From Reticulitermes speratus (lineage: Eukaryota > Arthropoda > Insecta > Blattodea > Rhinotermitidae): a stretch of 64,000 nt of DNA. The translations under genes were made by a program, and so were the position numbers. Under the pieces are notes generated by a model that saw only the letters and a list, made by a program, of their open reading frames with translations, ran no database searches and was not told the DNA's origin. This document shows, piece after piece, positions 1 to 12,477 of this stretch (its first letter is position 1; every line of letters starts with the position of its first letter). The stretch lies in contig JAJKFL010000039.1 of assembly GCA_021186555.1 (NCBI GenBank), positions 43,963,597 to 44,027,596 on the forward strand, written 5' to 3'.

Positions 1-647
1 CACCGGTCTGTAATTATGTCACCGGTCTGTAATTATGACACCGGTCTGTAATTATGTCACCGGTCTGTAATTATGACACCGGTCTGTAATTATGTCACCG
101 GTCTGTAATTATGTCACCGGTCTGTAATTATGTCACCGGTCTGTAATTATGTCACCGGTCTGTAATTATGACACCTGTCTGTAATTATGACACCGGTCTG
201 TAATTATGTCACCGGTCTGTAATTATGTCACCGGTCTGTAATTATGTCACCTGTCTGTAATTATGTCACCGGTCTGTAATTATGTACACCGGTCTGTAAT
301 TATGTCACCGGTCTGTAATTATGACACCGGTCTGTAATTATGTCACCGGTCTGTAATTATGACACCTGTCTGTAATTATGTCACACGTCTGTAATTATGA
401 CACCGGTCTGTAATTATGTCACCGGTCTGTAATTATGTCACCGGTCTGTAATTATGACACCGGTCTGTAATTATGTCACCGGTCTGTAATTATGACACCG
501 GTCTGTAATTATGTCACGGTCTGTAATTATGTCACCGGTCTGTAATTATGTCACCGGTCTGTAATTATGTCACCTGTCTGTAATTATGTCACCGGTCTGT
601 AATTATGTCACCGGTCTAATTATGTCACCGGTCTGTATTATGACACC
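1..647. repeat. 19-bp tandem array
   Basis: About 34 head-to-tail copies of a 19-bp unit, accggtctgtaattatgtc, with gtc/gac alternation at the unit end and occasional single-base losses. It is cut by the window start, so its true length is unknown. No coding potential is evident. Confidence 0.97.
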
Positions 648-2933
648 GCAGACTACGTTAGACCGGTAACAAATTGTCACATGCACAAACTTGCACAGTG
701 CGTCACAGAGACTGCAACGCAGACTAACGTTAGACCGGTAACAAATTGTCACAATGTACAAACTTGACAGTGCGTCACACAGAGCTGCAACAGCAGACTA
801 ACGTTAGACCGGTAACAAATGTCACAATGTACAACTTGCACAGTGCGTCACACAGAGACTGCAACAGCAGTACTAACGTTAGACCGGTAACAATGTCACA
901 ATGCACAAGTTGCACAGTGCGTCACAAGAGACTGCAACAGCAGACTAACGTTAGACGGTAACAAATTGTCACAATGTACAACTTGCACAGTGCGTCACAC
1001 GAGACTGCAACAGACTAACGTTAGACCGGTATAAATTGTCACAATGCCAAACTTGCACAGTGCGTCAACCAGAGACTGCTAACAGCAGACTAACGTTAGA
1101 CCGGTAACAAATTGTCACAATGTACAAACTTGCACAGTGCGTCACAGAGACTGCACAGCAGACTAACGTTAGACCGGTAACAAATTGTCACAATGTACAA
1201 ACTTGCACAGTGCGTCACACAGAGACTGCAACAGCAGACTAACGTTAGACCGGTAACAAATTGTCACAATGTACAAACTTGCACAGTGCGTCGCACAGAG
1301 ACTGCAACAGCAGACTAACGTTAGACCGGTAACAAATTTTCACAATGTACAAACTTGCACAGTGCGTCACACAGAGACTGCAACAGCAGACTAACGTTAG
1401 ACCGGTAACAAATTGTCACAATGTACAAACTTGCACAGTGCGTCACACAGAGACTGCAACAGCAGACTAACGTTAGACCGGTAACAAATTGTCACAATGT
1501 ACAAACTTGCACAGTGCGTCACACAGAGACTGCAACAGCAGACTAACGTTAGACCGGTAACAAATTGTCACATGTACAAACTTGCACAGTGCGTCACACA
1601 GAGACTGCAACAGCAGACTAACGTTTAGACCGGTAACAAATTGTCACAATGTACAAACTTGCACAGTGCGTCACACAGAGACTGCAACAGCAGACTAACG
1701 TTAGACCGGTAACAAATTGTCACAATGTACAAACTTGCACAGTGCGTCACACAGAGACTGCAACAGCAGACTAACGTTAGACCGGTAACAAATTGTCACA
1801 ATGTACAAACTTGCACAGTGCGTCACACAGAGACTGCAACAGCAGACTAACGTTAGACCGGTAACAAATTGTCACAATGCACAAAGTTGCACAGTGCGTC
1901 ACACAGAGACTGCAACAGCAGACTAACGTTAGACCGGTAACAAATTGTCACAATGTACAAACTTGCACAGTGCGTCACACAGAGACTGCAACAGCAGACT
2001 AACGTTAGACCGGTAACAAATTGTCACAATGTACAAACTTGCACAGTGCGTCACACAGAGACTGCAACAGCAGACTAACGTTAGACCGGTAACAAATTGT
2101 CACAATGTACAAACTTGCACAGTGCGTCACACAGAGACTGCAACAGCAGACTAACGTTAGACCGGTAACAAATTGTCACAATGCACAAAGTTGCACAGTG
2201 CGTCACACAGAGACTGCAACAGCAGACTAACGTTAGACCGGTAACAAATTGTCACAATGTACAAACTTGCACAGTGCGTCACACAGAGACTGCAACAGCA
2301 GACTAACGTTAGACCGGTAACAAATTGTCACAATGCACAAACTTGCACAGTGCGTCACACAGAGACTGCAACAGCAGACTAACGTTAGACCGGTAACAAA
2401 TTGTCACAATGTACAAACTTGCACAGTGCGTCACACAGAGACTGCAACAGCAGACTAACGTTAGACCGGTAACAAATTGTCACAATGTACAAACTTGCAC
2501 AGTGCGTCACACAGAGACTGCAACAGCAGACTAACGTTAGACCGGTAACAAATTGTCACAATGTACAAACTTGCACAGTGCGTCACACAGAGACTGCAAC
2601 AGCAGACTAACGTTAGACCGGTAACAAATTGTCACAATGTACAAACTTGCACAGTGCGTCACACAGAGACTGCAACAGCAGACTAACGTTAGACCGGTAA
2701 CAAATTGTCACAATGGACAAACTTGCACAGTGCGTCACACAGAGACTGCAACAGCAGACTAACGTTAGACCGGTAACAAATTGTCACAATGCACAAACTT
2801 GCACAGTGCGTCACACAGAGACTGCAACAGCAGACTAACGTTAGACCGGTAACAAATTGTCACAATGTACAAACTTGCACAGTGCGTCACACAGAGACTG
2901 CAACAGCAGACTAACATTACACGGTACTTATTT
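648..2933. repeat. 76-bp tandem array
   Basis: About 30 copies of a 76-bp unit containing agactaacgttagaccggt and cacagtgcgtcacacagaga. Copies between about 1150 and 2930 are nearly identical. The first five or six copies (648-1150) carry many one-base insertions and deletions. The change from the 19-bp array is abrupt, although both units contain accggt. Confidence 0.97.
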
Positions 2934-3154
2934 AACATTATAAATCAGGGCAAATGATTGTGTTGACTAAACCTGTCTTATTATTTGGGAGACTTTGTTC
3001 AGCTGTGGCTGTTACACTGTATGGGGGAGATACACACATTACAGACTTCGGCAGTGAATGGAGATGAGTGGTCAGATTCACGCCTCGGCTGCTTTGCCCG
3101 AGGCGGCCCGGAGCTGGTCCAGGACATCCGTTCTTTGGCGTCCATCGCTCTTAG

Positions 3155-3445
3155 CATCTTACAGCTCAAGGCACGTCAGTTACTGCTCTACAAGCCGGAA
3201 GGTCGCGGTTCGATTCCCGATGTTGTCATTGCAATTTTTCATTGAAATAATCCTTTCGGTCGCACTACGAACCTGCGGTCGACTCAGCCTCTAACAGAAA
3301 TGAGTACCAGGAATATTTCCTAGGGTAAAGGCGGCCGGTGCGTAGTGCTGACAACCTTACCACCTTTTGTGCCGATTGTCTATAAATCTGTTAGCCTCAA
3401 CCTGCTGGAACCCTCAGGGCCTGTCCAGGCCTGTAATGGCTCTGC
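3155..3445 (+). mobile_element. tRNA-derived SINE, family A
   Basis: The left part reads like a tRNA gene: an internal B box ggttcgattcccg near 3208 follows gctctacaagccggaaggt. A tRNA-unrelated body follows, with gtcgactcagcctctaacag and cctgtccaggcctgtaatgg. Minus-strand relatives lie at 19983-20262 and 38815-38975, which defines a dispersed family. Boundaries are approximate. Confidence 0.8.
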
Positions 3446-3769
3446 TGTGCTAAGTAGATCTGTAAAGGTTCTAGTATTGCAGCTTCAAAAAGTACCAAAT
3501 TTCGTTAACGCTATCTTTACGCATAACGTGACGTAACAACGTGCGTGTTCAGCTTCTGGTTATACGGTGGTAAGTGCGAAGGAAGCTCAACAACTGACGT
3601 GTCCTAACTCATAACAATTAAATGACAAGTCATTACAACTTCACATGCAGCCATTTATTGTACTGCTGTATCACTGTGTTTATTGAAGGGCCCGCAGCAG
3701 ATGCTACAGACGCACCGCAGTCTTAAGGCTTCTTGTGCAACCTGTGATGAAGAAGAGACAGATGATCTG

Positions 3770-3935
3770 TTTCTTCATTTTCACAAGTAATGGAGCGTCG
3801 GTGAAATGAAACTGACGTGAAAACCGAAGTACTCGGGGGAAAACCCTGTCCCAGTGCCACTTTGTCCCCCCACAAATCCCACGTGGACTGAACATCACTG
3901 TTTCAGTGCTTCCCCGAGCAGACTGACGCACGTGT
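3770..3935 (-). mobile_element. SINE fragment, family C (minus)
   Basis: Shares the phrases aaatcccacgtggac and gccactttgt with the element at 40640-40860. On the opposite strand it matches the gtccatgtgggat part of the copies at 34940-35110 and 63838-64000. The tRNA-like head is poorly preserved here. Confidence 0.55.
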
Positions 3936-4195
3936 CTCACCTTCGAACGACTTTAAGAATTACTTCAGCTTAGAAATCGTGCTCTTTAATTGCAACCATT
4001 CACGACCAGCCATTTATACTTCCTCATATTGCTGTGTGCCAATATAGAACAAAGGCATGACTGCGCTCAGGAACCATGTTGACAAATATTAGTACTTAAG
4101 TGGAAACACGAGCCAACTTTAGCGCTGTGATAACTTCTCATTTTACAGAAATGGTGTAAGGCCCTCCAGCTAAGACCTTTCGAATTTTGGTACTA
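3936..4195. other. Unassigned spacer
   Basis: AT-rich single-copy-looking DNA between a SINE fragment and a LINE fragment. I see no coding exon, structural RNA or repeat here. Confidence 0.5.
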
Positions 4196-4930
4196 CGTAC
4201 TGTATACAGGCTGTATGGTGGGGGGAGAGGTGCATACAGGATTTTGGTGGGAGAGACCTGAGGGAAGGAGACCACTTGGAAGACCTAGGCATAGATGGGA
4301 GCATAATATTAAAATGGATTTTCAAGAAGAATGGGATTGGTGGGGCATGTAGCACGTATGGGGACAGGGAGGTGCATACAGCGACTTGGTGGAGAGACCT
4401 GAGGGAAGGAGACCACTTGGAAGACCTAGGTGTAGATGGGAGGATAATATTAAAATGGATCTTCAAGAAGAATGGGATTGGTGGGCATGTAGCACGTATG
4501 GGGACAGGGAGGTGCATACAGCGATTTGGTGGAGAGACCTGAGGGAAGGAGACCACTTGGAAGACCTAGGTGTAGATGGGAGGATAATATTAAAATGGAT
4601 CTTCAAGAAGAATGGGATTGGTGGGCATGTAGCACGTATGGGTGAGGGGAGAGGTGCATACAGGATTTTGGTGGGGAGACCTGAGGGAAGGAGACCACTT
4701 GGAAGACCTAGGCGTAGATGGGAGGATAATATTAAATGGATCTTCAAGAAGTGGGATGGGGGCGTGGACTGGATGATATGGCTCTGGATAGGGACAGGTG
4801 GCGGGCTGTTGTGAGTGCGGTAATTGAACCTTCGGGTTCCATAAAGCGCGGGGAATTTCTTGACTAGCTGAGGGCTTGTTAGCTTCTCAAGAAGGACTGT
4901 GCTACATGAGTTAGTTAGTTAGTTAGTTTA
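4196..4930 (+). mobile_element. LINE 3' end with internal 141-bp tandem units
   Basis: Encodes the degraded C-terminal tail of the window's main non-LTR retrotransposon: peptides such as [26 protein letters not shown] and DRWRAV-like remnants. The 3' UTR follows and ends in gttagttagttagttag at 4913-4926. The segment beginning ggtgcataca recurs near 4229, 4371, 4511 and 4652, so a unit of about 141 bp was duplicated to about four copies. The reading frame changes between copies and no protein is maintained. Confidence 0.88.
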
Positions 4931-5029
4931 GTAATGTATACAGGGCGTAGGAAATATTATTTGTAAGTCAATACGTACAAACATGGCGTTGATGCGAATA
5001 TTTTAGGTTATAAATATATCATACAATTT

Positions 5030-5460
5030 TTACAGTGTATTTATCGTGCATCTTGTCACAATTGAAATTGTTTATTTCCACACCAACTTAAGCACGTTAA
5101 CTTATAGAATTAAAATTATTTTACCCATATTCGTATTTCGGCGTTTCAAAACGCCATCTTCAAGGGGTCGTAGAGTTTACAAGCATAGACCGTACAATAC
5201 GTTATTACATCCGTGTATATACAGGTGATACATAAACTGACAGTCTGATAATTTGAGCTTCATATAGTATTGTGTACTATAATATTATTAAAATGATGTT
5301 AAAATTGTTAAAAGTAGATACATAACTTGAGAACTATATGAAATTAGTGCAGATTGGTCTAATTTCATAAGTAATGTGCATAAGTTGGTGTGCGAATGAA
5401 CAGTTTCAATATCATACAATATTGTGCAAGACACAACCCGTACTTCAGTAACAGCATAAT
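5030..5460. mobile_element. Inverted-repeat element with degraded hammerhead-like motif
   Basis: The arm near 5046-5115 is the imperfect reverse complement of 5355-5415; the shared core is ataagttggtgtg. On the minus strand, 5123-5166 reads ttgaaga, then a hairpin with arms ggcgttt/aaacgcc, then gaaat. That is the order of a hammerhead core, but with changed conserved bases. It is probably a decayed member of the class seen at 37960-38620 and 60868-61216. Confidence 0.5.
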
Positions 5461-5905
5461 TTGGCCACAAAATAAAATTGAACCATAGCACCGCTACCAA
5501 CAGTATGTGCTCTACAGCAAACTGCTTGTTCACATACGCACAGTATCATTTATGTGTATGTGTGTTAACAAGTGTGTGGCAGGTCACGTGACGGCTTTAA
5601 TGTCAAGGTCATTTGATGTGATACGTCAGGGTCAGTATGATAACAGATGTTAAGCAGGGGAACACGACGCTGTTTAACTTCTGTCATCGGTTATGTTGCT
5701 GTATTTCCGTTAGTTAAGGAAGTTGGCTTGTGACGTCATTGTGCGCTGTGTCGACCTTTGAACTTTTGAACCAAAGAAATTGGGCACGCATTTTGTGCCA
5801 CCGGCAGGACCCAACTTCGTACGTTTAAATTTACAGTAATCGGCTGTGAAGTCACGCATGAATCCATTAACACTGTAAAGACGAAGCGTAAACGGTTTCA
5901 TTTAA
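5461..5905. other. Unassigned spacer
   Basis: No exon, SINE or array is recognisable. The short minus-strand open frame at 5710-5901 has no domain or splice context that I can identify. Confidence 0.45.
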
Positions 5906-5909
5906 AGAC

Positions 5910-6940
5910 TCAGTACGTACCGCGCAGTAAACACACTCCGTCTCAGTTATACAAACCAGTCAGTTAATGTTGTACAGTGAAATAATCGCTGTTTGTTCTG
6001 AGATCCACACAAAACACATAAATACAGTCCGTACCGCGCAGTAAACACACTCCGTCTCAGTTACACAAACCAGTCAGTTAATGTTGTACAGTGAAATAAT
6101 CGCTGTTTGTTCTGAGATCCACACAAAACACATAAATACAGTCCGTACCGCGCAGTAAACACACTCCGTCTCAGTTACACAAACCAGTCAGTTAATGTTG
6201 TACAGTGAAATAATCGCTGTTTGTTCTGAGATCCACACAAAACACATAAATACAGTCCGTACCGCGCAGTAAACACACTCCGTCTCAGTTATACAAACCA
6301 GTCAGTTAATGTTGTACAGTGAAATAATCGCTGTTTGTTCTGAGATCCACACAAAACACATAAATACAGTCCGTACCGCGCAATAAACACACTCCGTCTC
6401 AGTTACACAAACCAGTCAGTTAATGGTGTACAGTGAAATAATCGCTGTTTGTTCTGAGATCCACACAAAACACATAAATACAGTCCGTACCGCGCAGTAA
6501 ACACACTCCGTCTCAGTTACACAAACCAGTCAGTTAATGTTGTACAGTGAAATAATCGCTGTTTGTTCTGAGATCCACACAAAACACATAAATACAGTCC
6601 GTACCGCGCAGTAAACACACTCCGTCTCAGTTACACAAACCAGTCAGTTAATGGTGTACAGTGAAATAATCGCTGTTTGTTCTGAGATCCACACAAAACA
6701 CATAAATACAGTCCGTACCGCGCAGTAAACACACTCCGTCTCAGTTACACAAACCAGTCAGTTAATGTTGTACAGTGAAATAATCGCTGTTTGTTCTGAG
6801 ATCCACACAAAACACATAAATACAGTCCGTACCGCGCAGTAAACACACTCCGTCTCAGTTATACAAACCAGTCAGTTAATGTTGTACAGTGAAATAATCG
6901 CTGTTTGTTCTGAGATCCATACAAAACACATAAATACACT
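5910..6940. repeat. 114-bp tandem array, copy 1
   Basis: Nine copies of a 114-bp unit containing gtccgtaccgcgcagtaaac, cagtcagttaatg and tctgagatccacac. The copies are about 97-99% alike. The array leaves through the flank cactgtgtgggcagaacgta at 6936-6955, which is also found after the arrays at 12478-13836 and 44384-44850. Confidence 0.97.
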
Positions 6941-7139
6941 GTGTGGGCAGAACGTAGAATTGTTGAATGTTAAACATGGTGGTACATATAGTAACCACTG
7001 GGCTTTAGAGGGGTATGTGCAGATAAAATTGAGGGTATGCCTGCTACCGCTCGGTTCAAAATATTTTGTCTTCTCTCTCGCTATCTGAGAACATCAAGTG
7101 ACAGCTGCCATTTTGTACTGTTCATCAGATATTGTTCTG

Positions 7140-7445
7140 GCTATCAAAACAACGAGGGTGAGATGAGCAGGGCATGTGGCACGCATGGCGAGAGCCACAG
7201 CGTATACAGGGTTGTGGGGGTAAACCTGAAGGCAAGAGGCCACTTAGAAGAGCTATGCGTAATTGGCGGTGAATAATATTAAAATGATCTTAAAGAAAGA
7301 ACATGGGACGACAAAGACTGGTTTTAACTGGCTGAGGATAGGGAAAAATGGCGAGCTGTTGTGATTACGGTAATGAACTTTTCGGTTACACAAAACGCGG
7401 GGAATTTATTCAGTAGCTAAGGACTCTGCTCCGTGGAATTAGAAA
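7140..7445 (+). mobile_element. Diverged LINE 3' fragment
   Basis: Recognisable order of LINE tail segments: ggcatgtggcacgcatgg, then a gtttaccc-type stretch, then gtaatgaacttttcggtt, then cgcggggaattt, ending before ggactctgctccgtgga. Substantially more diverged than the copies at 4196-4930 and 26150-27473. Confidence 0.75.
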
Positions 7446-7604
7446 ACAACACGACAAAAACACGAATTTGTGAGGTAGTAATGACAAAGCGGGTTAGCCG
7501 TGTACAGCAGAGTGGTAAGTATGTGCACCACGCACTGTGACACGCAAGGACTGCTGCTGTGTGTTAAGACATCGTGCGTCCAGAATCCAATCCAAATTTT
7601 GCAG

Positions 7605-10600
7605 ACGCAGTGCGGTGAGTGGAGAAGACTACCTAACGAGGAACTTAATGATCTGTACTGATCTGAATAGTGTGCTGAGGGGGATATTTGGGGTTAAGAG
7701 GGACGGGGTAACGGGGGAGTGGAGAAGACTACATAACGAGGAACTTAATGATCTGTACTGATCTGAATAGTGTGCTGAGGAGGATATTTGGGGATAAGAG
7801 GGACGGGGTTACAGGGGAGTGGAGAAGACTACATAACGAGGAACTTAGTGATCTGTACTGATCTGAATAGTGTGCTGAGGGGGATATTTGGGTCTAAGAG
7901 GGACGGGGTAACGGGGGAGTGAAGAAGACTGCATAACGAGGAACTTAATGATCTGTACTGATCTGAATAGTGTGCTGAGGGGGATATTTGGGTCTAAGAG
8001 GGACGGGGTAACGGGGGAATGGAGAAGACTGCATAACGAGGAACTTAATGATCTGTACTGATCTGAATAGTGTGCTGAGGGGGATATTTGGGTCTAAGAG
8101 GGACGGGGTAACGGGGGAATGGAGAAGACTGCATAACGAGGAACTTAATGATCTGTACTGATCTGAATAGTGTGCTGAGGGGGATATTTGGGTCTAAGAG
8201 GGACGGGGTAACAGGGGAGTGGAGAAGACTACATAACGAGGAACTTAATGATCTGTACTGATCTGAATAGTGTGCTGAGGGGGATATTTGGGTCTAAGAG
8301 GGACGGGGTAACGGGGGAATGGAGAAGACTGCATAACGAGGAACTTAATGATCTGTACTGATCTGAATAGTGTGCTGAGGGGGATATTTGGGTCTAAGAG
8401 GGACGGGTAACAGGGGAGTGGAGAAGACTACATAACGAGGAACTTTATGATCTGTACTGATCTGAATAGTGTGCTGAGGGGATATTTGGGTGTAAGAGGA
8501 CGGGGTAACGGGGAATGGAGAAGACTGCATACGAGGAACTTAATGATCTGTACTGATCTGAATAGTGTGCTGAGGGGGATATTTGGGTCTAAGAGGGACG
8601 GGTAACGGGGAATGGAGAAGACTGCATAACGAGGAACTTAATGATCTGTACTGATCTGAATAGTTGCTGAGGGGGATATTTGGGTCTAAGAGGGACGGGT
8701 AACAGGGAGTGGAGAAGACTACATAACGAGGAACTTTATGATCTGTACTGATCTGAATAGTGTGCTGAGGGGGATATTTGGGTCTAAGAGGGACGGGAAA
8801 CGGGGAATGGAGAAGACTGCATAACGAGGAACTTAATGATCTGTACTGATCTGATAGTGTGCTGAGGGGGATATTTCGGTCTAAGAGGGACGGGGTAACG
8901 GGGAATGGAGAAGACTACATAACGAGGAACTTAATGATCTGTACTGATCTGAATAGTGTGCTGAGGGGGATTTTGGGTCTAAGAGGGACGGGGTAACGGG
9001 GGAATGAGAAGACTGCATAACGAGGAACTTAATGATCTGTACTGATCTGAATAGTGTGCTGAGGGGATATTGGGTCTAAGAGGGACGGGGTAACGGGGGA
9101 ATGGAGAGACTGCATAACGAGGAACTTAATGATCTGTACTGATCTGAATAGTGTGCTGAGGGGGATATTTGGTCTAAGAGGACGGGGTAACGGGGAATGG
9201 AGAAGACTGCATAACGAGGAACTTAATGATCTGTACTGATCTGAAGTGTGCTGAGGGGGATATTTGGGTCTAAGAGGGACGGGGTAACGGGGAATGGAGA
9301 AGACTGCATAACGAGGAACTTAATGATCTGTACTGATCTGAATAGTGTGCTGAGGGGATATTTGGGTCTAAGAGGGACGGGTAACAGGGAGTGGAGAAGA
9401 CTACATACGAGGAACTTTATGATCTGTACTGATCTGAATAGTGTGCTGAGGGGATATTTGGGTCTAAGAGGGACGGGTAACGGGGGAATGGAGAAGACTA
9501 CATAACGAGGAACTTTATGATCTGTACTGATCCGAATATTGTGCTGAGGGGGATATTTGGGTCTAAGAGGGACGGGGTAACGGGGAGTGGAGAAGACTAC
9601 ATAACGAGGAACTTTATGATCTGTACTGATCTGAATAGTGTGCTGAGGGGATATTGGGTCTAAGAGGGACGGGTAACGGGGAGTGGAGAAGACTACATAA
9701 CGAGGAACTTATGATCTGTACTGATCTGAATAGTGTGCTGAGGGGATATTTGGTCTAAGAGGGACGGGGTAACGGGGAGTGGAGAAGACTACATAACGAG
9801 GAACTTTATGATCTGTACTGATCTGAATAGTGTGCTGAGGGGATATTTGGGTCTAAGAGGGACGGGGTAACGGGGAATGGAGAAGACTACATAACGAGGA
9901 ACTTATGATCTGTACTGATCTGAATAGTGTGCTGAGGGGATATTTGGGTCTAAGAGGACGGGGTAACGGGGAGTGGAGAAGACTACATAACGAGGAACTT
10001 TATGATCTGTACTGATCTGAATAGTGTGCTGAGGGGGATATTTGGGTCTAAGAGGGACGGGTAACGGGGAGTGGAGAAGACTGCATAACGAGGAACTTTA
10101 TGATCTGTACTGATCTGAATAGTGTGCTGAGGGGGATATTTGGGTCTAAGAGGGACGGGTAACGGGGAGTGGAGAAGACTGCATAACGAGGAACTTTATG
10201 ATCTGTACTGATCTGAATAGTGTGCTGAGGGGGATATTTGGTCTAAGAGGGACGGGGTAACGAGGTAGTGGAGAAGACTGCATAACGAGGAACTTTATGA
10301 TCTGTACTGATCTGAATAGTGTGCTGAGGTGGATATTTGGGTCTAAGAGGGACGGGGTAACAGGGTAGTGGAGAAGACTGCATAACGAGGAACTTTATGA
10401 TCTGTATTGATCTGAATAGTGTGCTGAGGGGGATATTTGGGTCTAAGAGGGACGGGGTAACAGGGTAGTGGAGAAGACTGCATAACGAGGAACTTTATGA
10501 TCTGTACTGATCTGAATAGTGTGCTGAGGGGGATATTTGGGCCTAAGAGGGACGGGGTAACAGGGGAGTGGAGAAGACTGCATAACGAGGAACTTAACGA

Positions 10601-11410
10601 TCTGTACTCATCTGAATAGTGTGCTGAGGGGGATATTTGGGTCTAAGAGGGACGGGGTAACGGGGGAGTGGAGAAGACTGCATAACGAGGAACTTTAAGA
10701 TCTGTACTGATCTGAATAGTGTGCTGAGGGGGATATTTGGGTCTAAGAGCGACGGGGTAACGGGGAAGTGGAGAAGACTGCATAACGAGGAACTTTATGA
10801 TCTGTACTGATCTGAATAGTGTGCTGAGGGGGATATTTGGGTCTAAGAGGGACGGGGTAACGGGGGAGTGGAGAAGACTGCATAACGAGGAACTTAATGA
10901 TCTGTACTGATCTGAATAGTGTACTGAGGGGGATATTTGGGCCTAAGAGGGACGGGGTAACAGGGGAGTGGAGAAGACTGCATAAGGAGGAACTTAATGA
11001 TCTGTACTGATCTGAATAGTGTGCTGAGGGGGATATTTGGGCCTAAGAGGGACGGGGTAACAGGGGAGTGGAGAAGACTGCATAACGAGGAACTTAACGA
11101 TCTGTACTGATCTGAATAGTGTGCTGAGGGGGATATTTGGGTCTAAGAGGGACGGGGTAACGGGGGAGTGGAGAAGACTGCATAACGAGGAACTTTAAGA
11201 TCTGTACTGATCTGAATAGTGTGCTGAGGGGGATATTTGGGTCTAAGAGGGACGGGGTAACAGGGGAGTGGAGAAGACTGCATAAGGAGGAACTTAATGA
11301 TCTGTACTGATCTGAATAGTGTGCTGAGGGGGATATTTGGGGCTAAGAGGGACGGGGTAACGGGGGAGTGGAGAAGACTGCATAACGAGGAACTTAACGA
11401 TCTGTACTGA
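7605..11410 (+). repeat. 100-bp array amplified from the LINE coding tail
   Basis: About 38 copies of a unit whose consensus length is 100 bp. It contains gtggagaagactacataacg, aacttaatgatctgtactga and agtgtgctgagggggatatt. The unit corresponds to the LINE peptide stretch [31 protein letters not shown]. Because 100 is not a multiple of three the frame shifts in each copy, so it does not code for a repeat protein. Copies between about 8400 and 10260 lack many single bases, mostly in G runs. Confidence 0.96.
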
Positions 11411-11890
11411 TTACCAAATATTATTTGGGTGATCAAATCAAGAAGCATGATGTGGGCGGGGCATGTAGCACGTATGGGTGAGGGGAGAGGTGCATACAGG
11501 ATTTTGGTGGGGAGACCTGAGGGAAGGAGACCACTTGGAAGATCTACGCGTAGATGGGAGGATAATAATAAAATGGATCTTCAAGAAGAATGAGATGGAC
11601 GGGGCATGTAGCACGTATGGGGAACAGGGAGGTGCATGCAGTGTTTTGGTGGAGAGACCTGAGGGAAGTAGACCACTTGGAAGACCTAGGCGTAGATGGG
11701 AAGATACTATTAAAGTGTATCTCAAAGAAATCGATTTGGAGGGCATGGATGGATTGATCTGGCTCAGGACAGGGACAGGTGGCGGGCTGTTGTGAGTACG
11801 GTAATGAACCTTCGGGTTTCATGATATGCCTGTAATTGCTTCAGTAGCTCAGTAAGTGTTAGCTTTTCAAGAAAGACCGCGCCGTGAAGT
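11411..11890 (+). mobile_element. LINE tail and 3' UTR following the 100-bp array
   Basis: The normal retrotransposon tail continues directly out of the array: ccaaatattatttgggtgat, GHVARMG-type coding, two copies of the GRPRRRWED segment, gtaatgaaccttcgggttt, and ttagcttttcaagaaagacc. This shows that the array lies inside a LINE copy. Confidence 0.88.
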
Positions 11891-12470
11891 TATTTAACTG
11901 ATTGGTCGGACTGATAAGGCCTTCGACTGATCCTCATTGCCAGTGAGCGCCTTGTACCGTCACCAGCAGCTGTCCTTAGACAGACCCTCCAGCAGAGCTA
12001 CCAAACCGTTAGCGTCGACCTAATGTGCGTTACAGCGTTACACAGGTCGCAGTGTTCACAAACCAGCTGTGCGTTTAGAAAGCACGGGTGATTTAACTTA
12101 GCTACTGACGTCGACTTTCGCTTGGCGCCACTATCCGCCCTTCGTTATCCTTTTCGTTAGACGTTATTGTCTGTTACAAGTCTCATGTCACATAGGAAAA
12201 TGGCGATTACTACTTTAGAATAAGCCTCACGGCTTCCTTCTACGCCACAAACTGTTTATAACTACGCTGTGTTGTGTTTGTCCTTGTACTTGCTATTGGC
12301 GCAGATTAGAAGGACGTGATGAACTTGCAGATGAACCGTGTGTTGCTGATGACCTGCCGACTGCAGGACTGCTGACTGGCACTAACTGACTGGACTTTGT
12401 CACGTTATTACAGATGTCTTGCTAAGTCGCATCTCAACCACTGGACTTTAGAAGGTTAATATACATTATA
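11891..12470. other. Unassigned single-copy-looking segment
   Basis: Comparatively GC-balanced sequence without tandem structure. I find no splice-supported open frame and no SINE head. It ends with ggttaatatacattatatat, the same lead-in that precedes the 114-bp units at 44518-44545. Confidence 0.5.
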
Positions 12471-12477
12471 TATAAAT

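Noticed and set aside
1-2933. CRISPR-like arrays
   Set aside because: Units are contiguous tandem repeats without unique spacers, and the context is eukaryotic.
3200-3225. tRNA gene from the B-box match
   Set aside because: There is no cloverleaf with paired acceptor and anticodon arms, and the same head is attached to a common body at several loci, so it is a SINE.
4905-4930. Telomeric repeats
   Set aside because: The tails are (TTAG)n, not the insect telomere TTAGG, and sit at LINE 3' ends.
5710-5901. Short minus-strand frame as a gene
   Set aside because: 63 codons, no recognisable domain, no splice or promoter support.
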